Shown: in pieces, positions 8,112 through 17,017 of the stretch
How positions within the stretch are numbered: position 1 is the first letter of the stretch
Layout: every line of letters starts with the position of its first letter
Assembly: GCA_009777635.1 (NCBI GenBank)
Contig: WRLK01000015.1
Span: 1 to 52,206 of the forward strand
Direction: 5' to 3'
DNA: 52,206 bases
Origin: Oscillospiraceae bacterium
Lineage (GTDB): Bacteria; Bacillota; Clostridia; Oscillospirales; Ruminococcaceae
Notes under the pieces: model-generated
Told to the model about the DNA's origin: nothing
What the model saw: the letters and a program-made list of their open reading frames with translations, nothing else
The model's database searches: none
Translations under genes and position numbers: made by a program

Positions 8112-9155
8112 ATGGAAATGCTTGCGGCAAGGCTGTACGGCAAAAACGACTTGAGAATTGAAAAAATCCCCGTCCCGGAAATAAGTGAGGACGAGATACT
8201 CCTGCGGGTTAAGGCGGCGGCTGTGTGCGGAACCGATTTGCGTATGCTGCAAAACGGCGCGGCGGGCGTTGATGAAAACAGCCCGCTCGTGCTATGCCAT
8301 GAGTTTGCGGGCATTATTGAGAAAGCCGGAGCAAGCGTAAGCGGATACGAGGCGGGGCAGCGGGTGTGCATCGCGCCGAATACCGGCTGCGGCGTGTGCG
8401 GCCACTGCATCTCCGGAAACGGGCACCATTGCGCGAAGCTGAGAGCGCTCGGCGTGCACATTGACGGCGGCTTCGCCGAATTCGTGCGGGTTCCCGCGGC
8501 CGCTGTGCGGCTCGGCAACGTAACGCCGCTTGCGGATAACATAAGCTTTGAGGCGGGCGCCGCGAACGAGGCGTTTGCCTGCGCGTACAACGCGTTTGAG
8601 CGTTACCGGGTAGACCCCGGCGATATGGTTGTGGTAATCGGCGCAGGCGCAATCGGCGTGATGCACGCAAAGCTCGCGAAGATGGCGGGCGCTTCGAAAA
8701 TCATCCTCAACGACTTATCGCAGGAACGGCTGGACGAATGTATTAAAGCCGAACCCGGCGTCATCGCGGTAAGGGATAACCTTTTAGAGCGGGTCATGGA
8801 GGAAACCGCGGGCGCTGGCGCTAATGTCGTCATTATCTCATGCAGCGCGGCGGCGGCGCAGCAGGCGGCGTTTTCGCTGGCGGCGCTGGACGGCAGGGTC
8901 AACTTTTTCGGCGGGCTGCCAAGGGGCAGGGAAATGGTCGGGCTTGACACCAACATCATCCACTATAAGCAGCTCACCGTAACGGGCACCACCCGCTCGT
9001 CGCTGTTCCACTACCGCCAGACGCTGCACTTCATCGAGCGCGGGATTGTTGACATCGACCCGCTTATCACCCACAAACTCCCCCTTGGCGATATCCGGAA
9101 GGCATTCGATAACGCGGCAACGGCCTTGGGATTAAAGCAGGTTGCGATATTTTAG
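8112..9155 (+). CDS. Zinc-dependent medium-chain dehydrogenase (sorbitol/threonine dehydrogenase-like)
   Basis: Oxidises a secondary alcohol of a sugar or polyol with NAD. The N-terminal GroES-like part has CGTDLRM, CHEFAG and the four-Cys structural zinc lobe CGVCGHCISGNGHHC. The nucleotide-binding fold has VVVIGAGAIGVMHAKLA. ATG 8112 is chosen because AAAAGGGG lies 10 nt before it. An in-frame TTG at 8103 is too close to that site. It is 18 nt after the Gfo/Idh gene and 12 nt before the kinase, clearly one operon. Substrate unknown. Confidence 0.88.
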   Translation: MEMLAARLYGKNDLRIEKIPVPEISEDEILLRVKAAAVCGTDLRMLQNGAAGVDENSPLVLCHEFAGIIEKAGASVSGYEAGQRVCIAPNTGCGVCGHCISGNGHHCAKLRALGVHIDGGFAEFVRVPAAAVRLGNVTPLADNISFEAGAANEAFACAYNAFERYRVDPGDMVVVIGAGAIGVMHAKLAKMAGASKIILNDLSQERLDECIKAEPGVIAVRDNLLERVMEETAGAGANVVIISCSAAAAQQAAFSLAALDGRVNFFGGLPRGREMVGLDTNIIHYKQLTVTGTTRSSLFHYRQTLHFIERGIVDIDPLITHKLPLGDIRKAFDNAATALGLKQVAIF

Positions 9156-9167
9156 GGAGGTAGCTTC

Positions 9168-10688
9168 ATGCAGTATCTGATTGGCGTCGACCTCGGGACG
9201 CAAGGTACCAAAGCGACCCTTTGCGATGAAACCGGCGCGGTGGTTTCGGAGACGTTCGAGGCGTCCCGGCTGATTCACCCGGAGCCGGGCGCCGTCGAGC
9301 AGGACCCGGAGGAGATGCTAAGCTCGATTCTGGATACCATAAAGCAGATTGTCGGGGAATCGGGGATAAAACCCGGGGATGTCGCCGGAATCGGCATCGA
9401 CGGGCAGATGGCGGGTACGATGGGCATTGACCGCGACGGCATGGCCGCCACCCCTTACGACAGCTGGCTTGATACCCGCTGCGGCAAGTATCGCGGCCAC
9501 TTTCTCGGCTATGGCGAGAAAGTGGTGGAGGAAAACGTAATCAGGCTAACCGGCGCGCCGGTTACCTATGCGCACGGCCCCAAAATCTTGTGGTGGAAGT
9601 ACGAACGCCCCGGTGTATACAGGAAAATCCGCAAATTCCTGTCGCCCGGCTCGTACTGCGTCATGCGTATGTGCGGCATTCGCGGGGACGACGCGTTTAT
9701 CGATCACACCTACCTGCATTTCACCGGGTTTGCCGACATCGAAAACTCCGACTGGTCAAAACAGCTTCTCACCGCGCTGGACGTCGACGCGTCAAAGATG
9801 CCGCGCATTGTACGGCCCTATGACAAGGTTGGCGCGCTCACACGGGAGATGGCAAATCGGTGCGGCCTGCTCACGGGCACGCCAGTGGTGGCAGGCTGCG
9901 GCGATACGGCGGCTTCGAGCTTCGGTGCGGGCATTGTGCGCCCCGGGCTGCTGTTCGACGTTGCAGGCACCGCATCGGTATTTGCCTGCGCGACCGGCAC
10001 CTACGCGCCCGACACCGCGAACAAGACCATCATGTACCCGAAATCGGTTGTGGACGGGCTTTATACGCCGATGGCCTACATCAACGGCGGCGGCATGTGC
10101 CTGAAATGGTTCCGTGACGACGTGCTCCAAAAATCTATGGATTACCCCGAGCTTGACGCGATGGCGGCGGACATAAAGCCCGGCAGCGCGGAGCTATTCT
10201 TCCTGCCGCACTTTTCCGGACGCGTCTGCCCGAACGACACCCTTGTGCGCGGCAGCTACGTCAATTTAAGCTGGCACCACAACACGGCGCACATGTACCG
10301 CGCGATTTTAGAGGGGATTGCATATGAATACCGCATTTACGCGGATATTATCCGCAAGCTCGCGCCGGATACCAATTTTGAGAAGATTATCACAATCGGC
10401 GGCGGCGCGAAAAGCCACGTGTTCAACCAGATTAAAGCGGATGTGCTCGGCGTGCCGGTTTGCACAATCAACCGCGCCGATACCGCAGCAATCGGCTGCT
10501 GCGTAATCGCAGGCTACGGCATGGGGCTGTATGATAGCCTTACCGAACCCATCGAGCGGCTGGTCAGCCTGCGAGATCAGATTTCCCCAGCCCCCGGGCT
10601 GTCCCGGTTTTACGGCAAGCGCGCGGACATCTACGCGGATATTTTCCCCGCGCTTCATGGCGTATACGGTAAGCTCGCAGAGCTTTAA
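9168..10688 (+). CDS. FGGY-family carbohydrate kinase (xylulokinase-like)
   Basis: 506 residues, the family length. Phosphorylates a keto-sugar or polyol with ATP. It starts with the actin-fold phosphate-1 motif IGVDLGTQGTKATLCDETG. It has GIGIDGQMAGTMGID (xylulokinase-type substrate region), a phosphate-2 segment VAGCGDTAASSFGAG and the adenosine motif ITIGGGAKSHVFNQIKADVLG. AGGGAGG precedes the ATG. The neighbouring two dehydrogenases would deliver a keto-sugar for this kinase; the real sugar cannot be named. Confidence 0.9.
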   Translation: MQYLIGVDLGTQGTKATLCDETGAVVSETFEASRLIHPEPGAVEQDPEEMLSSILDTIKQIVGESGIKPGDVAGIGIDGQMAGTMGIDRDGMAATPYDSWLDTRCGKYRGHFLGYGEKVVEENVIRLTGAPVTYAHGPKILWWKYERPGVYRKIRKFLSPGSYCVMRMCGIRGDDAFIDHTYLHFTGFADIENSDWSKQLLTALDVDASKMPRIVRPYDKVGALTREMANRCGLLTGTPVVAGCGDTAASSFGAGIVRPGLLFDVAGTASVFACATGTYAPDTANKTIMYPKSVVDGLYTPMAYINGGGMCLKWFRDDVLQKSMDYPELDAMAADIKPGSAELFFLPHFSGRVCPNDTLVRGSYVNLSWHHNTAHMYRAILEGIAYEYRIYADIIRKLAPDTNFEKIITIGGGAKSHVFNQIKADVLGVPVCTINRADTAAIGCCVIAGYGMGLYDSLTEPIERLVSLRDQISPAPGLSRFYGKRADIYADIFPALHGVYGKLAEL

Positions 10689-10703
10689 GAGAGGAGTTCA
10701 CGC

Positions 10704-11642
10704 ATGTTCCATTTTGAAAAGGCAACACGGCCGACCCTTTATTTTATCGGTGTTACGACAGGTAAATCCTCCATCATGAAGGTGTTCCCCAAATGGGCGG
10801 AGGCACTGGGGCTTGAAAACACTGCCATCAAGGGCATTGACCTTGCACTGCACGCGCCCGCAGAGGATTACCGCGCGGCCGTCGAGTTTCTGAAGCGCGA
10901 CGAGCTTTCGATGGGCGCGCTGGTCACGACGCATAAGATAGACCTCTACAACGCCTGCAAGGATATGTTTGACTACATCGACCCTTATGCCGGGGCGTTA
11001 AGCGAGGTGTCGTCGCTGTCGAAGAAGGACGGCAGGTTCTGCGCGCACGCGAAAGACCCTATCTCAAGCGGGCTTGCGCTGGAGGCGTTCGTGCCGGAGA
11101 ATTTCTGGAAAAACCACGGCGGCGAAATCGTCCTGCTCGGGGCAGGCGGAAGCTCCCTTGCGATGACGCTGTATTTCGGTCAGGAGCGCCACGGCGGCAA
11201 CGTGCCCAAAAAGGTTACCATCTGTAACCGCAGCACGCCGCGGCTTCAATCCGCCGCGAAGCACCTGGAGAGCGTGGCGGGGCGCTTTCCGATTGAATAT
11301 ATACACAACCCGGCGCCCGACGGCAACGACGCGGTCATCGCAAAGCTGCCGCCGTATTCGCTGATTGTAAACGCGACGGGCCTCGGCAAGGACGCGCCCG
11401 GCTCCCCCACGACCGACGCTGTTTTGTACCCCGAACACAGCCTTGTGTGGGAAATCAATTACCGCGGCGACCTTATCTTCATGGAGCAGGCAAACGCCCA
11501 GAAGGAAGCACGGGGCCTCCACGTGGAGGATGGCTGGATTTACTTTATCCACGGCTGGACGCAGGTCATCTCCGAGGTGTTCCACATTCCGATTGAGGGC
11601 GAGCTTCTTGGCAGGCTAAGCGACATTGCGCGCAGTGTGTGA
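10704..11642 (+). CDS. Shikimate-dehydrogenase-family protein
   Basis: 312 residues, longer than AroE. The N-terminal half keeps the His-Lys of the active site in VTTHKIDLYNACKD and an Asp in AKDPISSGLA where AroE has the D of TDGxG. The Rossmann part has VLLGAGGSSLAMTL and a basic-residue turn (CNRSTPR), which suggests NADP. The context is sugar catabolism, not aromatic synthesis, so it probably oxidises or reduces a polyhydroxy acid other than shikimate. Last gene of the operon, followed by a strong terminator. Confidence 0.75.
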   Translation: MFHFEKATRPTLYFIGVTTGKSSIMKVFPKWAEALGLENTAIKGIDLALHAPAEDYRAAVEFLKRDELSMGALVTTHKIDLYNACKDMFDYIDPYAGALSEVSSLSKKDGRFCAHAKDPISSGLALEAFVPENFWKNHGGEIVLLGAGGSSLAMTLYFGQERHGGNVPKKVTICNRSTPRLQSAAKHLESVAGRFPIEYIHNPAPDGNDAVIAKLPPYSLIVNATGLGKDAPGSPTTDAVLYPEHSLVWEINYRGDLIFMEQANAQKEARGLHVEDGWIYFIHGWTQVISEVFHIPIEGELLGRLSDIARSV

Positions 11643-11653
11643 AAACACGCGAA

Positions 11654-11688
11654 AAAAGACGCGCCGGTTCACAGACCGCGCGTCTTTT
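11654..11688 (+). terminator. Terminator of the sugar-catabolic operon
   Basis: AAAAGACGCGC pairs with GCGCGTCTTTT around a 13-nt loop. The symmetrical A and T ends could also stop the convergent ROK gene. Confidence 0.8.
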
Positions 11689-11690
11689 CA

Positions 11691-11777
11691 GGGCCTGTTG
11701 ATGCTACCGCCCGACGCCCATCTACCGGCACAAAATCCACTTCGTATCCAGGCATTTCGGATGGTGTCAACAGGCTC
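11691..11777. repeat. 87-bp inverted-repeat mini-element (family with GRRCCTGT ends)
   Basis: The left end GGGCCTGTTGATG and the right end (read on the minus strand) GAGCCTGTTGACACC are imperfect inverted repeats. The element sits exactly between the operon terminator and the ROK stop codon: the TAG of rok (11779-11777) begins at its edge. A third copy of the end (AGGGCCTGTTGACACTA) lies at 24984. No coding capacity. No flanking duplication is visible here. Confidence 0.5.
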
Positions 11778-12751
11778 TAGTCTATCGTATGCTCGTGGCC
11801 TTGCGCTTCAAGGAACGCGGCGCCGATGATTCCCGCAAGGTTGCCAAGCGACGCTTTTAAGATTTCAGGCGACTTTAAAATCCCCTTGCCGTATATAGTC
11901 TCCGCCACCATACGGCGCACCGGGTCAATCAGGTATTCGCCCTCATTGCTCACCCCGCCGCCGATTAATACGGCATTCGGCCTGAATACCGCGTCAAGGC
12001 TGCTGATTGTGCTCGCGACATAATATGCATACTTGTTAACGACCGCCTGTGCGGCTTCATCGCCTTTTTTTGCGGCTTCAAAGGCAGTCCGGCCGCTTAC
12101 CTTGCGGAAATCATTGCCGCATATTTCGCGCATCAGCGTACCCGGGGATGCCGCGATGGCCTCGATCGTTTCGCGGATAAGCCCGGTGATGGAGGCGTAG
12201 GCTTCGATACAGCCGAGCCTGCCGCAGGTGCATCTTACGCCGTCAAGCACAAGCGTGACATGCCCCAGCTCAAAACAGGAGTGGTCGCCGCCTAAAAAGA
12301 TATTGCCGTCTATAATCAGGCCGCCGCCGACGCCGGTGCCGAGCGTCATCATCAGGATGCTGCCGAATTCCTTACCGACGCCCGCCAGATATTCGCCGAA
12401 TGCGGCGCTGTCCGCGTCGTTGGCGAGATACACGGGCTTGTCGATGTATTTGTTAAATTCCTCAATCAGCGGAACATCCCGCCAGTTTAAATTGTTTGAA
12501 TACAAAACCCTGTGGGTTTTCGGATCTATCCCGCTTGGCACGCCAATGCCCACGGAACTAAAATCATCGAGCGTAAGGCCCGCTTCCGCGATCACCGTCT
12601 TTGCCGCGTCGGCCATATCGGCGACAATCGGCCCAAAGCCCCTTGATGCAAGCGTGGGTCTGCTGTGGAGCTTCACAGTGTTGTAGTTTTCATTAAATAC
12701 TCCCGTTGCTATGTTCGTCCCGCCAAGGTCAATCCCAATATAATATTTCAA
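11777..12751 (-). CDS. ROK-family sugar kinase (glucokinase-like)
   Basis: About 324 residues. It begins with the ATP-binding motif GIDLGGTNIATGVF, has GIGVPSGID and TLGTGVGGGLIIDG, and the ROK zinc site CTCGRLGCIEAYAS. There is no N-terminal HTH, so it is an enzyme and not a repressor. I prefer TTG 12751 (GGGTGA just upstream) to the in-frame ATG at 12802, whose extra residues read through a promoter-like AT-rich segment. It converges on the sugar operon and may phosphorylate a related hexose. Confidence 0.88.
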   Translation of the reverse strand: MKYYIGIDLGGTNIATGVFNENYNTVKLHSRPTLASRGFGPIVADMADAAKTVIAEAGLTLDDFSSVGIGVPSGIDPKTHRVLYSNNLNWRDVPLIEEFNKYIDKPVYLANDADSAAFGEYLAGVGKEFGSILMMTLGTGVGGGLIIDGNIFLGGDHSCFELGHVTLVLDGVRCTCGRLGCIEAYASITGLIRETIEAIAASPGTLMREICGNDFRKVSGRTAFEAAKKGDEAAQAVVNKYAYYVASTISSLDAVFRPNAVLIGGGVSNEGEYLIDPVRRMVAETIYGKGILKSPEILKASLGNLAGIIGAAFLEAQGHEHTID

Positions 12752-12830
12752 GCATATCACCCGTCCGTTTATTTTTATATTTATATGATAGAAGTATAAC
12801 ATAAAAATAATTGATTGAAAAGATAGAAAA

Positions 12831-13283
12831 GTGTTGAAAAAAGCGGGAATTGATACTACGGCGGGCGCGAACGGTTCAGCCGGGACAATCGGTAATGGCG
12901 GACTTCATCATCCCGGTTTGCAAGCATCGCCGGGGTTTGATGCGAGCGGCGGGGGCGATGGAAGCCCGGAACAATCTGCGGATGCGAAAAATAGTTCCGG
13001 CAAGCGCATCATCTTCGTAAAGAGAATATTCGCAGCCGCGCAAATGGATGACGATGAGATTTTGGATACATCAGAGATATCATACACAGCAGCCCCGGAG
13101 CCTATTGAATATCCGGAAGCTCCGGCCACCCCCGCTATGGCGGAAACACCTGTGTCCCGCATGCCGCCGCAGGATGGCGGCAGGGTGAATGTGGCAGTTA
13201 TTGCTGCAATCATTTTACCTGCGGCGCTCACGGGTGCTGCGTTTATTTTATACAGGCGCGGCAGAAAAGGTAGAGGCGGGTAG
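12831..13283 (+). CDS. Truncated surface-protein tail (hypothetical)
   Basis: 150 codons from a GTG. Residues 1-70 are Gly/Ala/Ser-rich low complexity and 80-118 are Pro/Glu-rich. A single hydrophobic span VNVAVIAAIILPAALTGAAFIL is followed by a basic tail RRGRKGRGG. This is the C-terminal layout of a wall or membrane-anchored extracellular protein, but there is no signal peptide and no sortase motif that I can see. Probably the 3' remnant of a larger secreted protein. Weak ribosome site. Confidence 0.35.
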   Translation: MLKKAGIDTTAGANGSAGTIGNGGLHHPGLQASPGFDASGGGDGSPEQSADAKNSSGKRIIFVKRIFAAAQMDDDEILDTSEISYTAAPEPIEYPEAPATPAMAETPVSRMPPQDGGRVNVAVIAAIILPAALTGAAFILYRRGRKGRGG

Positions 13284-13298
13284 GTTTTTACATGAAAT

Positions 13299-13327
13299 GG
13301 TCGCGGGAGCCACAGGCTCCCGCGACC
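13299..13327. terminator. Perfect 13-bp hairpin
   Basis: GGTCGCGGGAGCC and its exact complement with a 3-nt loop (ACA), followed by TTACTTTC. It lies between the surface-protein fragment and a convergent gene and may stop transcription from either side. Confidence 0.6.
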
Positions 13328-13432
13328 TTACTTTCATTCGGGTGTGGACAGTTTGTCCATAGATCGGGGTTCGTTTATATGCTTGAGTGCTTAAGCGAAC
13401 GTAGATAATGCTTATAATGCGCGATACATGAA

Positions 13433-13915
13433 CTATGCAGTCATTCTTTCCTTTAATTCATGCTCGACAAACGACTTGATATAGGGGTTGCTTTTGCCTG
13501 TCATCAAAAATTCAAAGCAACTGTATCGGCATTTTTGGAAATGCTCATTCCCAATCATAAAGTCATAGCCTATGCACTTGGGGCTGCAAGTATTATGAAC
13601 CAGCCGCTTACATATCCTGGCGTCTTTGATGGATTCCACCATAACGCTTGGCAGAGTATTCAGAAAATCAGGATAACCGCCTATCCGCTCCCCGTAAATG
13701 CGGGTCAGCATACCGCTTTTTCTAAAAACAAAATTAAGAATTGCCCTTTGCGGCTTACCGAATTTGTAAGAAGCAAGAAAACCACTTTTCTTCTCTTCAA
13801 ATGTTGCCTTACAGCCGTTGTCAATCAAATAGTTATGCAAATCTTGAACAAACGGCTTATTGTCTGCATCTACGGCTTCCAAGAACTGTTCAAAGCTGAT
13901 TTTTGCTTGTGTCAT
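13433..13915 (-). CDS. Hypothetical cysteine-containing protein
   Basis: 160 residues; no family recognised. The N-terminus is charged (ISFEQFLEAVDADNKPFVQDLHNYLIDNG). The middle holds a basic segment (SYKFGKPQRAILNFVFRKSGMLTRIYG) and the C-terminal half a four-cysteine arrangement, CSPKC and CRYSC, that could bind a metal. A clear GAGGTGAT site precedes ATG 13915. It lies downstream of a decayed VOC gene in the same direction. Confidence 0.6.
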   Translation of the reverse strand: MTQAKISFEQFLEAVDADNKPFVQDLHNYLIDNGCKATFEEKKSGFLASYKFGKPQRAILNFVFRKSGMLTRIYGERIGGYPDFLNTLPSVMVESIKDARICKRLVHNTCSPKCIGYDFMIGNEHFQKCRYSCFEFLMTGKSNPYIKSFVEHELKERMTA

Positions 13916-13936
13916 AATCCTATCACCTCAATATTT

Positions 13937-14360
13937 TCAATATCCATGCCAAACCATTAATTGCCACGGTATACCATATGCATCAGTTAAGCCTGCTGCA
14001 CATGGGCTATATGTGGTGCTATGAGGAGCCAATAAATCTGTTGCGCTATCAGCTAAGGCGTTATATGCAGATTTCACGCCATCCTCTGTATCAAACTCTA
14101 AAACCATCTGCATATGATTTCCTATTTTCGTATTGCTGCTGTTATCATCGCAGAGCAGAATCGTTTGCTTGCCAATACGCATCTGAGCGTTATAGATGAG
14201 GTCTTTTTCTGATTCTTTCTACAGTCCCGATTTCTTCTGGGTCGGCCTCTGAATCTGAATATCGCGTTACGGATGTAACCTCTGCCCCAAAAGCTTTTTT
14301 GTATAGCTCAATTGCATTGGCGCATTGCCCGTTGTTGTAAATTAAAATCGGTTCAAAGCC
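13937..14360 (-). pseudogene. PhnB-like VOC (glyoxalase-superfamily) protein with frameshift
   Basis: Two frames together make one VOC protein. The first part reads GFEPILIYNNGQCANAIELY then KKAFGAEVTSVTRYSDSEAD. The second reads EKDLIYNAQMRIGKQTILLC and continues to IPWQLM near the stop. The frame changes near 14205-14220, where the first part runs into a stop. No clear start codon exists, and the upstream end overlaps the pyridoxamine-oxidase-like gene. A sequencing error is possible, but the missing start also favours decay. Confidence 0.6.
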
Positions 14361-14826
14361 CGGCGCTGTTTTTCTCTCTGCTTCTTTCCAAAGTGCCTTG
14401 CGCAGATTCGTATCCTACAAAAAGGCTATATCTTTCCGTCTCAAATCGCAAAACACAGAAATTGGGGTCATCGTACCCTGTCCAATGCTCCCCGCAGCCC
14501 ATCGGCTCCAGCCACATATCTTTTTTTGTTTTCATATCGGTTACAATTTCAATCGTGCCGACAAGAGTGATATTGTATTCGGTGGAGTTTATGCAAACGC
14601 TCGCGCGGCTGCACTTTTCGACCCGCTTAGCCTTGTTCTCGTCGGGAGAGGTTGCAAAGGTTAGCCATTTAATGCCGTCTGCCTTTACAATAGTTAAGGT
14701 AGAGGTGGTGGGATAGCCATTCTCATCTATTAAGGAAAGAGCGGCATACCCTTCCATCCCACCGCCGATGTAGCCTGTTTTCCCATTGATAATTTCCTCT
14801 GCTTTTGCAATAACTTCTTGGTTCAT
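14353..14826 (-). CDS. Pyridoxamine 5'-phosphate oxidase-family (FMN-binding split-barrel) protein
   Basis: About 157 residues from ATG 14826, preceded by AAAGGTAG. An in-frame ATG at 14877 would add 17 residues without a ribosome site. It has the split-barrel sequence pattern GYAALSLIDENGYPTTSTLT, ADGIKWLTFATSPDENKAKR and NFCVLRFETERYSLFVGYES. Small members of this family bind FMN or F420 and act in stress or detoxification. The last 14 residues are unusual, and the frame overlaps the frameshifted VOC gene. Confidence 0.75.
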   Translation of the reverse strand: MNQEVIAKAEEIINGKTGYIGGGMEGYAALSLIDENGYPTTSTLTIVKADGIKWLTFATSPDENKAKRVEKCSRASVCINSTEYNITLVGTIEIVTDMKTKKDMWLEPMGCGEHWTGYDDPNFCVLRFETERYSLFVGYESAQGTLERSREKNSAGL

Positions 14827-14889
14827 GTGTTCGCTACCTTTCGTTTTTTTCTTATCGTAGCACATCAAACACGACAACAGTATGCCATG

Positions 14890-15792
14890 TTACGAATAGC
14901 GGGACAAAGTATTTTTTGCGATGGCTTGAATCTCGGCTGCTATGTGGTCAGGCTCTAAAACCTTGACTTTATCGCCAAAACTGAGCAGCCAGCCTATCAT
15001 GTGGCTTTTACTCGTAAAGCCAACCTCAAAATTTAACCCTTCGGCTGTTTCGTAATAGCAATCAAGCCCATAAGTTTCGATTAGCTGATACTTTGCTGAT
15101 TTATCGAAAAGAGCCACCAGTTTTATATCATCGGAAAAGTAGCTGTTAAAATCACGTTTTTCGGACGGTATGTCACGCACTGCAAACTGCTCGTCACTTA
15201 TGGATAAATTCCATAGGCGGTTTAGCTTGAACATTCGCCAGTCCATGCACTTCAAGCAAAACCCGAACACATACCATGATGTCCACTGAAAAACCACAAT
15301 ATACGGCTCTATGCGCCGATGGCTCTCGCCTTTGCTATAATAGTAGTCGAACCGGATAACTCGATTTTCAAGTATGGCCTGTTTTATAGCCTCAATTTTA
15401 ACGGTCAAATGACCTTTGTGGCAGGAAGCAAGGTCAATGACAACAGGCTCGCGCAAGGAAACAACCGCATCAGAATTAGCCCCTAACTTGTCTAATGTTC
15501 GCTCAATCTGCGACTGCTTCGACACGCTGCCAATACCCTTGAGCGCGGCGATAATGTCCGATAACTCCCCTGTGGTTAAAACGTGTTTATCCAGCTTAAA
15601 CTCTTCTGCTATAAAAATGCCGCCGCCCGAGCCTTGATGGGTCACAATGGGTATTCCCGCCTGACAAAGGGCGTCAATATCCCTGCCGATGGTGCGGCGG
15701 TTGACCTCGAATTTCTCCGCAAGATACGGGGCTGTAACACGGCCATTTTGGAGCAAGACGGTAAGTATGCCCATCAATCGGTCAAGCTTCAT
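14890..15792 (-). CDS. WYL-domain transcriptional regulator (YafY-like)
   Basis: 300 residues. The N-terminal DeoR-type HTH (RLMGILTVLLQNGRVTAPYLAEKFEVNRRTIGRDIDALCQAGIP, about 4-50) is followed by a WYL domain (RVIRFDYYYSKGE, VFQWTSWYVFGFCLKCMDWRMFKLNRLW) and a C-terminal extension. Such proteins sense nucleotides or other ligands. It is next to the oxidase and VOC genes, which it may control. Confidence 0.88.
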   Translation of the reverse strand: MKLDRLMGILTVLLQNGRVTAPYLAEKFEVNRRTIGRDIDALCQAGIPIVTHQGSGGGIFIAEEFKLDKHVLTTGELSDIIAALKGIGSVSKQSQIERTLDKLGANSDAVVSLREPVVIDLASCHKGHLTVKIEAIKQAILENRVIRFDYYYSKGESHRRIEPYIVVFQWTSWYVFGFCLKCMDWRMFKLNRLWNLSISDEQFAVRDIPSEKRDFNSYFSDDIKLVALFDKSAKYQLIETYGLDCYYETAEGLNFEVGFTSKSHMIGWLLSFGDKVKVLEPDHIAAEIQAIAKNTLSRYS

Positions 15793-15977
15793 AAGCAGTC
15801 ATCCCTCCCTTGCAGTACTCTCAATCACTGCCTATACTATGTCACGGAAATCATAGCATATATTATCGCATTGCGTCAAACGGGGGCGCTTTATTTCATA
15901 ACAATATCAGGCACGGTATGCCAATACGGAATTGATTCTTTTTTACGGCTGTTCATGCCGGTCGATTACGGGGAAAA

Positions 15978-16901
15978 TCAAATCCATCCGGCAGAATATG
16001 CCGTCGTAATCGGCGGGGAAATCCGTTCATAGTGAAAATTTTCCGGAAAAAGGTAACGGGCTTGGGACTTGAAAAAATGATTGACAGCCATATAGGTTTC
16101 CTTGGCGTCTATGATATTGCACTCCTCGGGCGGATGCTCGCCGGTATACCGGAAGCGCACATACCGGCCCGCGGGGAATGTCCAGCGTTTCAATTCCTTG
16201 GGGCCGCCGTTAAGGCCGGATATCCCTACGCTGGGCATATATTCATAATCGTTGCCGCCCAAATAAAAGTTCACGCCGTAGTAAATATCCGGATTGACGT
16301 TTGGCAGCTTGCTCAATATATCGAAATAGGCCGCCCGGCCTGCCGCGTTGGGGGCCATGCCGTCCCGCCGGACGTCAAAGCCCCGGAGCACCGTGGGAAT
16401 GCCGATAATATGAAATTCCGGCACAACGATGTGTTCCGGGCCGACAATCAGGCCGACTCCCGTTTCGATGATGGAATCATATACAATTTGCTCGCGGATG
16501 GGCAGCGCCAGTTTCTGCCGCCGCGCTTTACCCGGCGGGCAGTCAAACTCGCTTTGGAATGCGCGCATATAAGACTGCTCATGGGAAAACCCGTATTGGT
16601 GGGCGATATCAATAATACGCATATTTGTATTAAAGAGCTCATGCAGGCTATGCGCCAATTTGCGTCCCCGCACGTAATCCATTAAGGATTGCCCGGTTAA
16701 TTGCTTAAATAACGATTGCAGGCGCGACGCGGACATATATGCCGCGACAGCCAGCCGTTCTATGGTCAGCTGCCCGTTTTTTTGCCGTTCAACCATATCC
16801 AGTACGGTTTTCAGGGAGTCTTGATGCAACAAGGCTCCTTTTTTATTATTACAAATCCCAACCACCCTGTTTTCTTCCTTTATTTTAATATTATACTTCA
16901 A
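15978..16901 (-). CDS. AraC-family regulator with GyrI-like effector domain
   Basis: 307 residues. The two-HTH AraC domain occupies about residues 28-130 (LTIERLAVAAYMSASRLQSL, then MRIIDIAHQYGFSHEQSYMRAFQSEFDCPPGKAR). The rest is a SoxR/GyrI-like effector-binding fold (IHIIGIPTVLRG-like strand, ISGLNGGPKELKRWTFPAGRYVRFRYTG). It is divergent from the lipoprotein esterase, across 116 nt, and could regulate it. Start taken at ATG 16901. Confidence 0.85.
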   Translation of the reverse strand: MKYNIKIKEENRVVGICNNKKGALLHQDSLKTVLDMVERQKNGQLTIERLAVAAYMSASRLQSLFKQLTGQSLMDYVRGRKLAHSLHELFNTNMRIIDIAHQYGFSHEQSYMRAFQSEFDCPPGKARRQKLALPIREQIVYDSIIETGVGLIVGPEHIVVPEFHIIGIPTVLRGFDVRRDGMAPNAAGRAAYFDILSKLPNVNPDIYYGVNFYLGGNDYEYMPSVGISGLNGGPKELKRWTFPAGRYVRFRYTGEHPPEECNIIDAKETYMAVNHFFKSQARYLFPENFHYERISPPITTAYSAGWI

Positions 16902-17017
16902 AATCTGAAATGTTCAAGCAAGCAAAAAAGTAGGATTGGTTCAGTATCCGTATGATTTTTATGATATGGTTATAAAATAAAGGCTTTTATTGATACTGAT
17001 TAGGAGGCTATGAAAAA

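Noticed and set aside
10704-11642. Annotation as biosynthetic shikimate dehydrogenase (aroE)
   Set aside because: Longer than AroE, divergent active-site surroundings and located in a sugar-catabolic operon.
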